DNA from: Polynucleobacter sp. Latsch14-2 | GTDB lineage: Bacteria > Pseudomonadota > Gammaproteobacteria > Burkholderiales > Burkholderiaceae | Assembly (NCBI RefSeq): GCF_018881925.1 | Contig: NZ_JACVPL010000012.1 | Span: 16,006 to 80,005, forward strand | DNA: 64,000 bases | Reading direction: 5' to 3' | Shown: positions 36,837 to 45,034 of the stretch, piece by piece | Position numbering within the stretch: position 1 is the first letter of the stretch | Layout of the letters: every line of letters begins with the position of its first letter | The notes under the pieces: model-generated | What the model was told of the DNA's origin: nothing | The model's database searches: none | Seen by the model: the letters and a program-made list of their open reading frames with translations, nothing else | Position numbers and translations under genes: made by a program

Positions 36837-37334
36837 ATGCAATTAACAGTTAATGGGCAGGTTCACAATATTGATGTTGAACCTAATATGCCTTTGTTAT
36901 GGGCAATTCGTGAGATCGTTGGGTTGACTGGTACTAAGTATGGCTGTGGAGTTGCTCAGTGTGGCGCTTGTACTGTGTACATGAATGGTGAGCCTGTTCG
37001 CTCATGCTCTATTCCAGTATCAGCAGTAGGCGGCATGAAGATCGTGACTGTCGAGGCATTATCTAAAGACAACTCACATCCGGTTCAAAAGGCATGGATT
37101 GCGTTGGACGTGCCACAGTGCGGATATTGCCAATCTGGTCAAGTGATGGCTGCGGCGGCCTTGCTTAAGAGAATTCCGAAGCCAACAGATGCTGATATTG
37201 ATAATGCGATGACCAATGTCTGCCGTTGCGGAACTTACCAAAAAGTGCGAGATGGTATTCATGTAGCTTCTGGTCAGAAAAAGCTAGAGGATGTTCTTGC
37301 GCAGTACGATGCCTCAACTAAAACACGTGGATAA
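36837..37334 (+). CDS. Molybdenum hydroxylase small subunit, (2Fe-2S)-binding, IorA-like
   Basis: 165 residues from the second of two ATGs (36837), chosen because AGGAG ends 6 bases before it. The plant-type [2Fe-2S] cluster is KYGCGVAQCGACTVY with Cys further on at RSCSIP; the second cluster is PQCGYCQSGQVM and CRCGTYQKVR. This is the electron-transfer subunit of xanthine-oxidase-family enzymes, working with the large subunit encoded next. No FAD subunit is present in the locus, as in isoquinoline 1-oxidoreductase (IorAB), which passes electrons to a cytochrome. Confidence 0.9.
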   Translation: MQLTVNGQVHNIDVEPNMPLLWAIREIVGLTGTKYGCGVAQCGACTVYMNGEPVRSCSIPVSAVGGMKIVTVEALSKDNSHPVQKAWIALDVPQCGYCQSGQVMAAAALLKRIPKPTDADIDNAMTNVCRCGTYQKVRDGIHVASGQKKLEDVLAQYDASTKTRG

Positions 37335-37344
37335 GGGGAGCGTA

Positions 37345-39579
37345 ATGACTAACAATATCGAAAATAACAATATGCCAGCTAATATCTCGCGTCGAGATTT
37401 TATTATTAAGGGCTCTCTAATTGGCGGTGGCTTGATGCTTGGGCTTGGCGCCTTGCCTGAGCTTGCTTTTGCACAAGCCAATAGTGCGTATGACACCAAC
37501 ACTCCAATGAAATTTGGCGATCCGGAAGTGAATGCTTGGGTCAGTATTAAGCCTGATGAAACAGTGGTCATTAGAATTGTTCGCTCAGAGATGGGTCAAG
37601 GTACTCGTACTGGTTTGGCTCAATTGGTTGCCGAGGAGTTAGAGTGCAATTGGAAAAAAGTAACAACTGAATCTCCAACACCTGGCCATAGCCTAACTCG
37701 CAAGCGCGTTTGGGGTGAGCATGGTACTGGTGGTAGTCGCGGTATTCGCACCTCCGAGGATTATGTTCGTCGTGGCGCTGCAGCTGCTCGCATCATGCTA
37801 GTACATGCTGCTGCAAATAACTGGAATGTTCCGGTCAGCGAATTAAAAGTCGACAAGGGCGTCATTACTCATGTGCCAACCGGTCGTCAAACTACTTATG
37901 GAAAAGTGGCTGAACTTGCCTCTACATTAACGCCTCCTGATCCAAAGTCGATTACCTTAAAAGATCCTAGAACTTGGAAGGTGGCAGGGCAGCCTTATGC
38001 TCGTTTCGATACGGTCAATAAAGTGAACGGCACTAAAGTATTCGGAGTAGATTTGCAGTTACCGGGTATGCTCTGTGCCGCTGTTAAAGCTTGCCCTGTA
38101 TTTGGTGGCAAGTTGGTTAGTTATGATGAGGCTAAAGTTAAAGGCTTGCGTGGAGTTAAGGGTGTTGTTAGGGTCAATGACTTTACCGTTGCTGTAGTTG
38201 CTGATACATGGTGGCGTGCCAAGACTGCTCTGGATGTGTTGCCGATTGTGTGGGATGAAGGTAAGAATGCCAATGTTTCACAGGCCGATATCAATAAAGC
38301 ATTGCGTGACGGCTTAGATGAGCAAGGCGATTTTTGGCAACGCAAAGAGGGCGATGCTCCTGCCGCCATCTCTGGATCCGCTAAAAAAGTAGAAGCCATT
38401 TATTTCACACCATTTCGTGCGCACGTCAATATGGAGCCGATGAACGCCACCGTCAAGGTAACTGGTGATCGTGTGGAGGCTTGGGTGCCAACGCAGAATG
38501 GCGAGGGCTCGCACGCTGCGCTCTCAGAAGCAACAGGATTTCCATTAGACAAGTGCGAAGTTTATAAATTAGACTCTGGCACTGGTTTAGGTCGTCGTGG
38601 ATCTACTCAAGATTTTGTGACCTACGCGGCTAAAGTAGCGCAACAGTTTCCGGGTGTTCCAGTAAAGGTCATATGGAGTCGCGAAGAGGATATGACGCAT
38701 GACTTTTACCATCCAATAGCGATGGCGAAGATGACGGCTGGTTTAGATTCTGCAGGCAATGTCACGGGTATGCATATCAAAGTGGCAGGTCAGTCTATTA
38801 ATGCACTAGCTGCGCCGATGGCGATTAAAAATGGTAAAGATGAGCGTCAGTTGCAAGGTTTTTATGAAAGTGGGCCAGATGCTCAATTAGGCTACAAGTT
38901 CCCAAGCTTGTTGACTGAGTATGTGATGAAAAATTCACATGTACCAGTTGGTTCATGGCGAGGTGTTAACACGAATCAGAACGGCATCTTTATGGAGTGC
39001 TTTATGGATGAGTGTGCCAAAGCAGCCAATAAAGATCCATTACAGTTCCGCCAAGTGCTAATGCAAAACCATCCCAAGCATTTAGGAGTACTAAATGCTG
39101 CAGCGAAGAAGGGCAATTGGGGTAAGCCGACAGCGCCTGGTGTTCATCGTGGCATTGCCCAGTTTATGGGTTATGCCAGCTACTCTGCTTGTGTTGCAGA
39201 AGTGTCGGTAAAGGGTAATATTGTCAACATCGAGCGTTTGGTATTTGCACTCAATTCTGGACACGTCGTTAATCCCTATTTGACTCGTGAACAGATTGAA
39301 GGCTCTGTGGTGATGGCTTTGGGTGCAATCTTTAATCCAGAGATTTCAGTGGAGAATGGACGTATTAAGCAGCAGAATCTCGATTCCTATCCCTTGTTGA
39401 AATTATCATCAAGCCCGCGGGTTGAAGTCGTGTTGGTGCCAACCTATGACTTCTGGGGTGGTGTTGGAGAACCAACGATTTGCGTTGTTGGTCCGGCCGT
39501 TGCCAATGCTATTTCAGCTGCTATTGGTAGGCCTGTTCGAAATTTTCCTCTTTATAAAGAGAACCTCAGTTTGGCATGA
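37345..39579 (+). CDS. Molybdenum hydroxylase large subunit, molybdopterin-binding, IorB-like
   Basis: 744 residues from ATG 37345, with GGGGAG upstream. A twin-arginine signal (ISRRDFIIKGSLIGGG) sends the folded enzyme to the periplasm. Family blocks are seen: GQGTRTGLAQLVAEEL, GTGGSRGIRTSE, KVNGTKVFGVDLQLPGML, MEPMNATVKV, GRRGSTQDFVTYAAKVAQ, and the C-terminal GVGEPTICVVGPAV with the catalytic Glu. Enzymes of this type oxidise aldehydes or N-heterocycles with water. The substrate is unknown. The cytochrome c subunit often found with such enzymes is absent here. Confidence 0.9.
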   Translation: MTNNIENNNMPANISRRDFIIKGSLIGGGLMLGLGALPELAFAQANSAYDTNTPMKFGDPEVNAWVSIKPDETVVIRIVRSEMGQGTRTGLAQLVAEELECNWKKVTTESPTPGHSLTRKRVWGEHGTGGSRGIRTSEDYVRRGAAAARIMLVHAAANNWNVPVSELKVDKGVITHVPTGRQTTYGKVAELASTLTPPDPKSITLKDPRTWKVAGQPYARFDTVNKVNGTKVFGVDLQLPGMLCAAVKACPVFGGKLVSYDEAKVKGLRGVKGVVRVNDFTVAVVADTWWRAKTALDVLPIVWDEGKNANVSQADINKALRDGLDEQGDFWQRKEGDAPAAISGSAKKVEAIYFTPFRAHVNMEPMNATVKVTGDRVEAWVPTQNGEGSHAALSEATGFPLDKCEVYKLDSGTGLGRRGSTQDFVTYAAKVAQQFPGVPVKVIWSREEDMTHDFYHPIAMAKMTAGLDSAGNVTGMHIKVAGQSINALAAPMAIKNGKDERQLQGFYESGPDAQLGYKFPSLLTEYVMKNSHVPVGSWRGVNTNQNGIFMECFMDECAKAANKDPLQFRQVLMQNHPKHLGVLNAAAKKGNWGKPTAPGVHRGIAQFMGYASYSACVAEVSVKGNIVNIERLVFALNSGHVVNPYLTREQIEGSVVMALGAIFNPEISVENGRIKQQNLDSYPLLKLSSSPRVEVVLVPTYDFWGGVGEPTICVVGPAVANAISAAIGRPVRNFPLYKENLSLA

Positions 39580-39615
39580 TCTAGCTTCTAGAGGTATTGC
39601 CGTGTTTAATGAGAG

Positions 39616-39636
39616 ACTGCCTTCGGGCAGTTTTTC
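39616..39636 (+). terminator. Rho-independent terminator after molybdenum hydroxylase
   Basis: ACTGCC-TTCG-GGCAGT followed by TTTTC, with a stable UUCG tetraloop, 37 bp after the stop codon. Confidence 0.88.
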
Positions 39637-39652
39637 ATTTCAGAGCCCCTAG

Positions 39653-40555
39653 TCAAAATTCCCTAGTAAAGCGCAGAGCCAGTACGCGGGGTTGGTAGAA
39701 GCCATTCTTGATTTCCATATCGCGACCATACTGGAGTGAAAATCTCCCAATAGATGTATGAGCAAGCCCGCTCAATAAAAATCGTTGAGTATTGACGACA
39801 TTATTTTGGTAAACATTATTAATTGCAGTCGCACCACCGGCTACATAGAAATAAGAAGCGCCGATAGTAAAGATTTGATTGATGTTGTATACAGGCCCAA
39901 GTTGAGTTGTGGTGAGGGGCTTTTGTGTCAGTGGGACATTCACGGTAGATGCACAAGCTGCCGCACACTGACTATTTCCTCCAAACCACATCGTATCAAC
40001 GGCGATCACTCCATCAATGCTACTGGTGATCGGTTTTTGAAAGCCTATTTGTAGATCGCTTTTGTAGCGATTCTCACTGACATTAAAAGCGCGTTGATTT
40101 GAATAGCTGCCAGTTGGTGCAATGAAATAGCCCGCAATTCCCAAGTATGTTCGAGTCGCGCGATTCGAGTACGGCCAAATGGCAGTTGCCAGTGTGAGAT
40201 CGCCAATACCGCTATCGGCTGGGTATCCAGCAAGAGAGCCTGCGGGCTGAACTGTGGTGTATGGGAGCTGTAGATAAGTCACGGCGGGAAGCTCTTAAAT
40301 AGAATAAGTTCTACTGCCGCGTAGATTGATGGCATTGCTATTAATAACTGGGCTGCCATAGGGCGCAGCGCTTACTGCCGAGCCATTCTTGAAGTAGTTC
40401 GTATTCTGATTGTTTACGTAACTCACCATTAGATAGTTTTTATCTGGCTGCGGAGCAACGACATCATTGGGCTGCAAATCAATTCCCCAACTTAGTAGAG
40501 GCTGCGTAAGCCAAAATAAGAGCGGTAGAATAGAAGTGAGGCCAAAAGTACGCAT
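39653..40555 (-). pseudogene. Phenol_MetA-type outer membrane protein gene broken by one nonsense codon
   Basis: One continuous reverse-strand frame of 300 codons from ATG 40553-40555 is interrupted only by TAA at 40297-40295. The first part (86 residues) has a signal peptide and ends RGSRTYSI; after the stop, translation in the same frame continues ELPAVTYLQLPYTTVQ and runs to a barrel-like end (VLALRFTREF). The protein resembles the 'phenol degradation MetA pathway' transporter family, outer membrane barrels next to catabolic genes. A single CAA-to-TAA change would explain it. No frameshift is needed, so the decay is recent or the stop is read through. Confidence 0.82.
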
Positions 40556-40692
40556 AACGCTATTCTACTGAAAATTCCCTGTTTTAATGGATTCGATTTG
40601 AGGATAGTGAAACGGATTTTAGTAGTGATTGATAAACTGTAGTTATTGCTCGGGACGACCCAAGCGTTGGGTATCTAATTAGGAGTATTTTC

Positions 40693-41469
40693 ATGCCGAA
40701 GTTTGCTGCAAACCTCACTATGATGTTTAACGAGTATCCATTTCCTGAGCGCTTTGCTGCTGCTGCGGCAGCTGGATTTAAGGGCGTAGAATTTTTATTT
40801 CCCTATGATTACCCTGTGGAAGATGTTCAGAAATGGCATCTTGATGCCAAAGTCCAAAACGTGTTGTTCAATTTACCCCCAGGTGATTGGGCGGCAGGTG
40901 AGCGTGGTATTGCGTCTTTGCCTGGCAGGGAAGACGAATTCAAAGCGGGTGTTGCTAAAGCAATTGAATATGCACTCGCGCTAGGTAGTACTCAGCTTCA
41001 TATGATGGCGGGTATTGTCCCTGCAGGTGTCGATATGCATCCGTACCGAAGAACCTATCTAGCGAATCTAAAATATGCAGCTCACGAGTTGGCAAAGTAT
41101 GGCTTGACCTTATTGATAGAGCCTATTAATACTCGAGACATGCCGGGCTACTTTCTGAGCAAACAAGACCAGGCACATGAGCTGCGCATTGAGTCGGGCG
41201 AGCCCAACGTGAAGGTGCAGATGGATTTTTATCATGCTCAGATTATGGAAGGTGATTTAACTCATACCTTCAAAAAGTATTTCGATACGATTGGGCACAC
41301 ACAGATTGCCAGCGTTCCCAAAAGAAATGAACCCGATGATGGTGAGGTGAATTACTCAGCCATTTATCAATTGCTAGATGAATCTGGATATCAAGGGTGG
41401 GTGGGCTGTGAATATCGACCTCGTGGGAAAACAGAGGATGGCCTTGCTTGGTTTAAAGCAGTCAAGTAG
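40693..41469 (+). CDS. Hydroxypyruvate isomerase / 2-oxo-tetronate isomerase family (OtnI-like)
   Basis: 258 residues with the TIM-barrel xylose-isomerase-like fold of Hyi/OtnI: FAANLTMMFNEYPFPERFAAAAAAGF at the start, VEFLFPYDYP, then metal and catalytic residues in LLIEPINTRDMPGY (Glu), VQMDFYHAQIMEGD (Asp, His) and the C-terminal VGCEYRPRG (Glu). OtnI isomerises 2-oxo-tetronate in the breakdown of four-carbon sugar acids; Hyi works on hydroxypyruvate. A PdxA2-like gene of the same pathway type lies 4 kb downstream. AGGAG precedes the ATG by 6 bases. Confidence 0.87.
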   Translation: MPKFAANLTMMFNEYPFPERFAAAAAAGFKGVEFLFPYDYPVEDVQKWHLDAKVQNVLFNLPPGDWAAGERGIASLPGREDEFKAGVAKAIEYALALGSTQLHMMAGIVPAGVDMHPYRRTYLANLKYAAHELAKYGLTLLIEPINTRDMPGYFLSKQDQAHELRIESGEPNVKVQMDFYHAQIMEGDLTHTFKKYFDTIGHTQIASVPKRNEPDDGEVNYSAIYQLLDESGYQGWVGCEYRPRGKTEDGLAWFKAVK

Positions 41470-41497
41470 CAATACGTAGCTTGTGAAAAGGTAATAC

Positions 41498-41764
41498 ATG
41501 GACGGTTTCTTAATTTTTATCTCAGAATTACCTTATTCTTGGTTGGTCGTTCTGCTGCTTTTATTGGTGCTATTTGAGTTTTTATATCGCCTGGTTCGGC
41601 GGGTTTTATATGAATTTAAATACCTCAGAAAGCATTACTCTGAAGAACAGAGAAAAATGCTTTCCTTGTACATTATTAGCATCGGGTTCTTAGTCTCACT
41701 GCCTTTTTATGGCGGTAAATACCTGCGCATACTCAATGCGTTAAATGACCTAATTCGTCTTTAA
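41498..41764 (+). CDS. Small membrane protein, unknown function
   Basis: 88 residues with a hydrophobic N-terminal segment (about 5-28, LPYSWLVVLLLLLVLFEFLY), a charged middle (RKHYSEEQRKM) and a second helix (about 50-70). It ends inside the convergent lyase gene, a 15-bp overlap. No family recognised. Confidence 0.5.
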   Translation: MDGFLIFISELPYSWLVVLLLLLVLFEFLYRLVRRVLYEFKYLRKHYSEEQRKMLSLYIISIGFLVSLPFYGGKYLRILNALNDLIRL

Positions 41765-42628
41765 GAAAGCTTCAATAGCATTTGCGAGGGCTAAAATTCT
41801 CTTGGCATCTTGAATGTGCAATTCTTCAATTAGCTTGCCATTAAGAACTGCAATACCAGCACCTGAGCTAATAGCTGCATCATAAGCATTCATTCTTTCC
41901 TTAGCCTCCTCAATCTCTTCAGGTGAGGGCCCAAAGATTTGATTGGCAATTGCAATTTGGTTTGGGTGAATCAGAGTTTTTCCATCAAAGCCCATATCCC
42001 TTCCTTGTATGCACGACTGCTCAAGGCCTACTGCGTCATCCAAGGAGAGGTGAACCCCATCTAGTACGCAAAGTTGATGGGCTCTAGCTGCCAGCACGGA
42101 AAGCGAGAGCGCCGTCTGTGTTTCCACTCTATTGGAGGTATGACGAGCATGAAGATCTTTTACCAAGTCGGATGTGCCCAATACTAAAGTTTCGAGTAAA
42201 GGGTGGGCGCTAGCAATTTCTTGTAGCCTAAAGATCGCCATGGGGGTTTCTATCATGGCCCAGATCGCCATCGTGTTTGCTGGATTGAATTTCATCAGAA
42301 GGCTTGCCACTTCCTCTATTTGCGCTGCAGACTCGACCTTCGGCAATAGAATGGCATCTGCTGAAGTATTGGCAAAAACCTTTAAGTCCTCTAAACCCCA
42401 CTGTGTATTGAGTCCATTAATCCTGACTATCGCCTCGCGGTGCCCAAACCCAGTATTTAGTGCCGCAAGAATATTTTCTCGTGCCTTTGCTTTTCCATCC
42501 GGTGCGACTGCATCCTCCAGATCTAAGATAAGCGAGTCTGCAGATAGGGTTTTAGCTTTTTCAAGTGCTCTGGTATTAGCCCCAGGCATATAGAGTACGG
42601 AGCGCCTTGGGCGACTGGTGTTGATCAT
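41750..42628 (-). CDS. CitE-like CoA ester lyase (HpcH/HpaI aldolase family)
   Basis: 292 residues from ATG 42626-42628 (MINTSRPRRSVLYMPG), the usual start of the family; an upstream start 23 codons earlier has no support. RRSVLYMPGANTRALEKA, LILDLEDAVAPDGKAKARE, REAIVRINGLNTQWG and ILLPKVESAAQIE are the family motifs, with the metal Glu and Asp in the second and the GKTLIHPNQIAIAN block near the C-terminus. Members cleave citramalyl-CoA, malyl-CoA or related esters. Isolated, so the exact ester is unknown. Confidence 0.88.
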   Translation of the reverse strand: MINTSRPRRSVLYMPGANTRALEKAKTLSADSLILDLEDAVAPDGKAKARENILAALNTGFGHREAIVRINGLNTQWGLEDLKVFANTSADAILLPKVESAAQIEEVASLLMKFNPANTMAIWAMIETPMAIFRLQEIASAHPLLETLVLGTSDLVKDLHARHTSNRVETQTALSLSVLAARAHQLCVLDGVHLSLDDAVGLEQSCIQGRDMGFDGKTLIHPNQIAIANQIFGPSPEEIEEAKERMNAYDAAISSGAGIAVLNGKLIEELHIQDAKRILALANAIEAFLKTN

Positions 42629-42790
42629 GATGAATAGTTTCTGTAGAGGTAAGCCAATAGTGTATTCAATAGGAGATTTTATAGTGCAGTGCCGCAAATT
42701 TAATTCTATTTCTAATGGTATTTCTCTATGAGGTCGCCGGTCTCAAGAGAGTAGATTAAGAGTTTGGAGTGGACTATTAAAGAGGTTTTA

Positions 42791-43195
42791 GTGAGTGCGC
42801 ATCAATATCCCATGCTTCCTCAGGCCCTTAGGGTAAATATCCCTGAAATTGACCATGAGCACAATGAGTTGTTTGCATTCCTAGAGGGATTTAAGGAGTA
42901 TTGTTTTGATCGATCTCCTATGCCAGAAGATAGGCGTAACGCCTTATATGAACTGCTAGTAAGTCACTTTAAAACGGAAGAGCGTCTAGCTATTGCAGTA
43001 AGTATGGACTTTTCAGGTCACGAAGAAGCTCATGAAAATATGCTCGATACGGTATCTCAAACCTTGAATCAAATGGCATCTAACAATAGTGATTTATATA
43101 GCTTGATTCGCTATATTGGTTATTGGTTTGAGATGCATATTTTGCGTTATGACCTGACATTAGCTAAATGCTTAGCAATTTCTACGCATCAATAA
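42791..43195 (+). CDS. Bacteriohemerythrin
   Basis: 134 residues from GTG 42791, preceded by AGAGG at the right distance; a TTG 27 bp earlier is less likely. The iron-binding set is complete: IPEIDHEHNELF, SHFKTEERLA, SGHEEAHENML and MHILRYDLTLA. Hemerythrins bind O2 reversibly at a di-iron centre and serve as oxygen stores or sensors. It leads a run of four small same-strand genes. Confidence 0.9.
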   Translation: MSAHQYPMLPQALRVNIPEIDHEHNELFAFLEGFKEYCFDRSPMPEDRRNALYELLVSHFKTEERLAIAVSMDFSGHEEAHENMLDTVSQTLNQMASNNSDLYSLIRYIGYWFEMHILRYDLTLAKCLAISTHQ

Positions 43196-43210
43196 ATAGG
43201 GACATTCTTT

Positions 43211-43438
43211 ATGAAGACCTTTTACATTGACTACCCTCAGAAAAAGATAGAAGAGCATCAATACGCCTATCGATGGGCTGAGTGCAAGATACCCACAACA
43301 GTGATATTTGGTTTACTAGAGAATCATGCGCAAGATTGTGAGTATCGCGCCCAGCAGCGTAAATGGATGCAGTTAGAGGCTCATTTAAAGCCTCATAGGG
43401 CCCATTTCGATGAGTCTCACATAAATGAGGTGAATTAA
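43211..43438 (+). CDS. Small protein, unknown function
   Basis: 75 residues, soluble and rich in charged and aromatic residues (MKTFYIDYPQKKIEEHQYAY, then WMQLEAHLKPHRAHFDESH). It lies 15 bp after the hemerythrin gene and directly touches the next gene (TAA then GTG), so it is part of the same transcript. Seven His residues are notable for its size and might bind metal. No family recognised. Confidence 0.55.
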   Translation: MKTFYIDYPQKKIEEHQYAYRWAECKIPTTVIFGLLENHAQDCEYRAQQRKWMQLEAHLKPHRAHFDESHINEVN

Positions 43439-43699
43439 GTGAGATACCTTATTCCTTGGTTTTTTGTGTTGGGAAGTTCATTGGCCTTTGCTGATGCTGC
43501 GAGCTGCTACTCAATTAAAGACTCAGACAGTAAAAATTACTGTCTTGCAATGAGTCATCGACAGGCAAGCTATTGCTATTCTGTTCGTGATAGCGATAGT
43601 AAAAATTATTGTCTTGCGCAGGTGCATAGTCAGAGAACATACTGCTACTCTATTCGTGCGAATGATCTCAAGAATCAATGCTTGGGTATAGTCAAATAA
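43439..43699 (+). CDS. Small secreted protein with three cysteine-rich repeats
   Basis: 86 residues, GTG start abutting the previous stop codon. A signal peptide (MRYLIPWFFVLGSSLAFADA) is followed by three tandem repeats of about 22 residues: SCYSIKDSDSKNYCLA, YCYSVRDSDSKNYCLA, YCYSIRANDLKNQCLG. Each holds two Cys about 12 residues apart, which should form a disulfide in each repeat in the periplasm. Acidic DSDS could bind a cation. Function unknown. Confidence 0.68.
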   Translation: MRYLIPWFFVLGSSLAFADAASCYSIKDSDSKNYCLAMSHRQASYCYSVRDSDSKNYCLAQVHSQRTYCYSIRANDLKNQCLGIVK

Positions 43700-43712
43700 A
43701 TAAGGGGGTTAT

Positions 43713-43949
43713 ATGAGTCAAAATACACCAACCTTAGCAGAGCTGTTTAAGCAATTAGGATTATCTTCCGAGCTAGCGCACATGGATCGATTTATTGCGC
43801 GTCACCAACTAAATCCCCATGCCCAATTGGTCAACGCCATATTTTGGACCTCAGATCAAAAAGCCTTTTTAGTCGAGGCAACTGCAGAAGATTCAGAGTG
43901 GTCCGAAGTGGTAGATGAGCTTGCAACCCTGTTAATTCGCAAGTCTTAA
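43713..43949 (+). CDS. DUF2789 family protein
   Basis: 78 residues. Family features: TLAELFKQLGLSSE at the start, FIARHQLNPHAQLVNAIFWTSDQKAFLVEA in the middle and DSEWSEVVDELATLL near the end. AAGGGGG lies before the ATG. DUF2789 proteins are small, soluble and of unknown function. Last gene of the hemerythrin unit. A GACCCAG-ATC-CTGGGTC hairpin (43974-43990) follows but has no T tract. Confidence 0.83.
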   Translation: MSQNTPTLAELFKQLGLSSELAHMDRFIARHQLNPHAQLVNAIFWTSDQKAFLVEATAEDSEWSEVVDELATLLIRKS

Positions 43950-44090
43950 TTTTGGCGCAGTGCTGACTAGGTGGACCCAGATCCTGGGTCTGCGCTGTAT
44001 TACTGCCGCGTCCACGAGAGGGTGTCACTTTTACGGGTAATATTCTAGGAGAATTTTTGCCCAATATACCTAGTAGATCGAAAGTGACTT

Positions 44091-44828
44091 ATGTTTGAAT
44101 TAATTTTAGCGAGCGCCGTTCTGGGGGTATTGGGTCTTCTTGCCGGCATATTTGGTGGGGTGATTGGTTTTGGTACGGCCATTATCTTGATGCCCGCCCT
44201 AGTATATTTTTATGGTCCAGTGCAATCAATACCGGTGATGGCTATTATTTCTATTGTTGCAAATGTTTCCAGAATATTTTTATGGTGGAGGTTAATTGAT
44301 TGGCGAGTCTGCTTTGTATATAGCTTGACCGCTATCCCTGCGGTTGTCTTGGGGGCAAATACTATCGTGGCCCTGAATGCCACATTGGTTCAAGTTATTC
44401 TGGGTACTTTTCTGATTTTGCTGATTCCCATTAGGCGCTGGATGCGTCAGCAGAATTTTGTACTCCACTTATGGCACATGGCATTCGTAGGCGCATTCAT
44501 TGGCTACCTCACAGGCATTGTCGCCACTACTGGGGCCATCAATACCCCATTCTTTTTAGCTTACGGCTTGAGCAAAGGCACCTTTTTGGGTACTGAGGCC
44601 GCCAGCACCCTATCCATTCTATTTGCAAAGGGGATCGTATTTCATGGTCTAGGTTTATTGGATTCGACTGCCATTATTCAGGGATTATTAATTGGATCAT
44701 CAGTGCTGGTGGGGTCTATTTTTTCCAAAAGAATTATTTTGACGCTATCGGAGAGGCAATTTTTGCGACTCATGGAGTTGGTGATGCTAATTTCTGGTGT
44801 CTTGATTATTGTGATGGCTTTTAAATAA
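44091..44828 (+). CDS. TSUP family transporter (TauE/SafE-type)
   Basis: 245 residues with about eight hydrophobic segments. Two repeats typical of the TauE/SafE family are seen: GLLAGIFGGVIGFGTAIILMPAL near the N-terminus and GAFIGYLTGIVATTGAINTPFF in the second half. These proteins export sulfite, sulfoacetate or related sulfonates, or import some carboxylates. No sulfonate genes lie beside it. Confidence 0.85.
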   Translation: MFELILASAVLGVLGLLAGIFGGVIGFGTAIILMPALVYFYGPVQSIPVMAIISIVANVSRIFLWWRLIDWRVCFVYSLTAIPAVVLGANTIVALNATLVQVILGTFLILLIPIRRWMRQQNFVLHLWHMAFVGAFIGYLTGIVATTGAINTPFFLAYGLSKGTFLGTEAASTLSILFAKGIVFHGLGLLDSTAIIQGLLIGSSVLVGSIFSKRIILTLSERQFLRLMELVMLISGVLIIVMAFK

Positions 44829-44904
44829 CGGCCCTTTGCCCGAAAGACTCCTAAGGTAGGGGTGTGCGTCAACTGAAGCATCATTAACCTGTAGGACTAA
44901 TGTT

Positions 44905-44956
44905 ATAAATAAATGTTATTTATAAAGCTGGTTTCATCAGTTAGTATGCTCATACT
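44905..44956. promoter_or_regulatory. Two perfect dyads upstream of the pdxA-like operon
   Basis: TTATAAATAA-ATG-TTATTTATAA (44905-44927) and AGTATG-CT-CATACT (44943-44956) lie 80-130 bp upstream of the pdxA-like ATG. Such paired dyads are typical of operator sites. The regulator is not identifiable; no regulator gene is adjacent. Confidence 0.45.
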
Positions 44957-45034
44957 GAGCAAATTTATCGCTATGTAGACGCTATTACTTTTATCAAGCC
45001 AGCGTTAGAACATTCAATTAATAAAGGGGATTTA

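Noticed and set aside
42174..42593. Forward frame (139 codons) inside the CitE-like gene
   Set aside because: Antisense to a protein with full family motifs; no RBS or recognisable domain.
43954..43996. GC-rich hairpin region after DUF2789 considered as a structured RNA or terminator
   Set aside because: No T tract follows and no known RNA family is recognised; kept only as a note in the DUF2789 entry.
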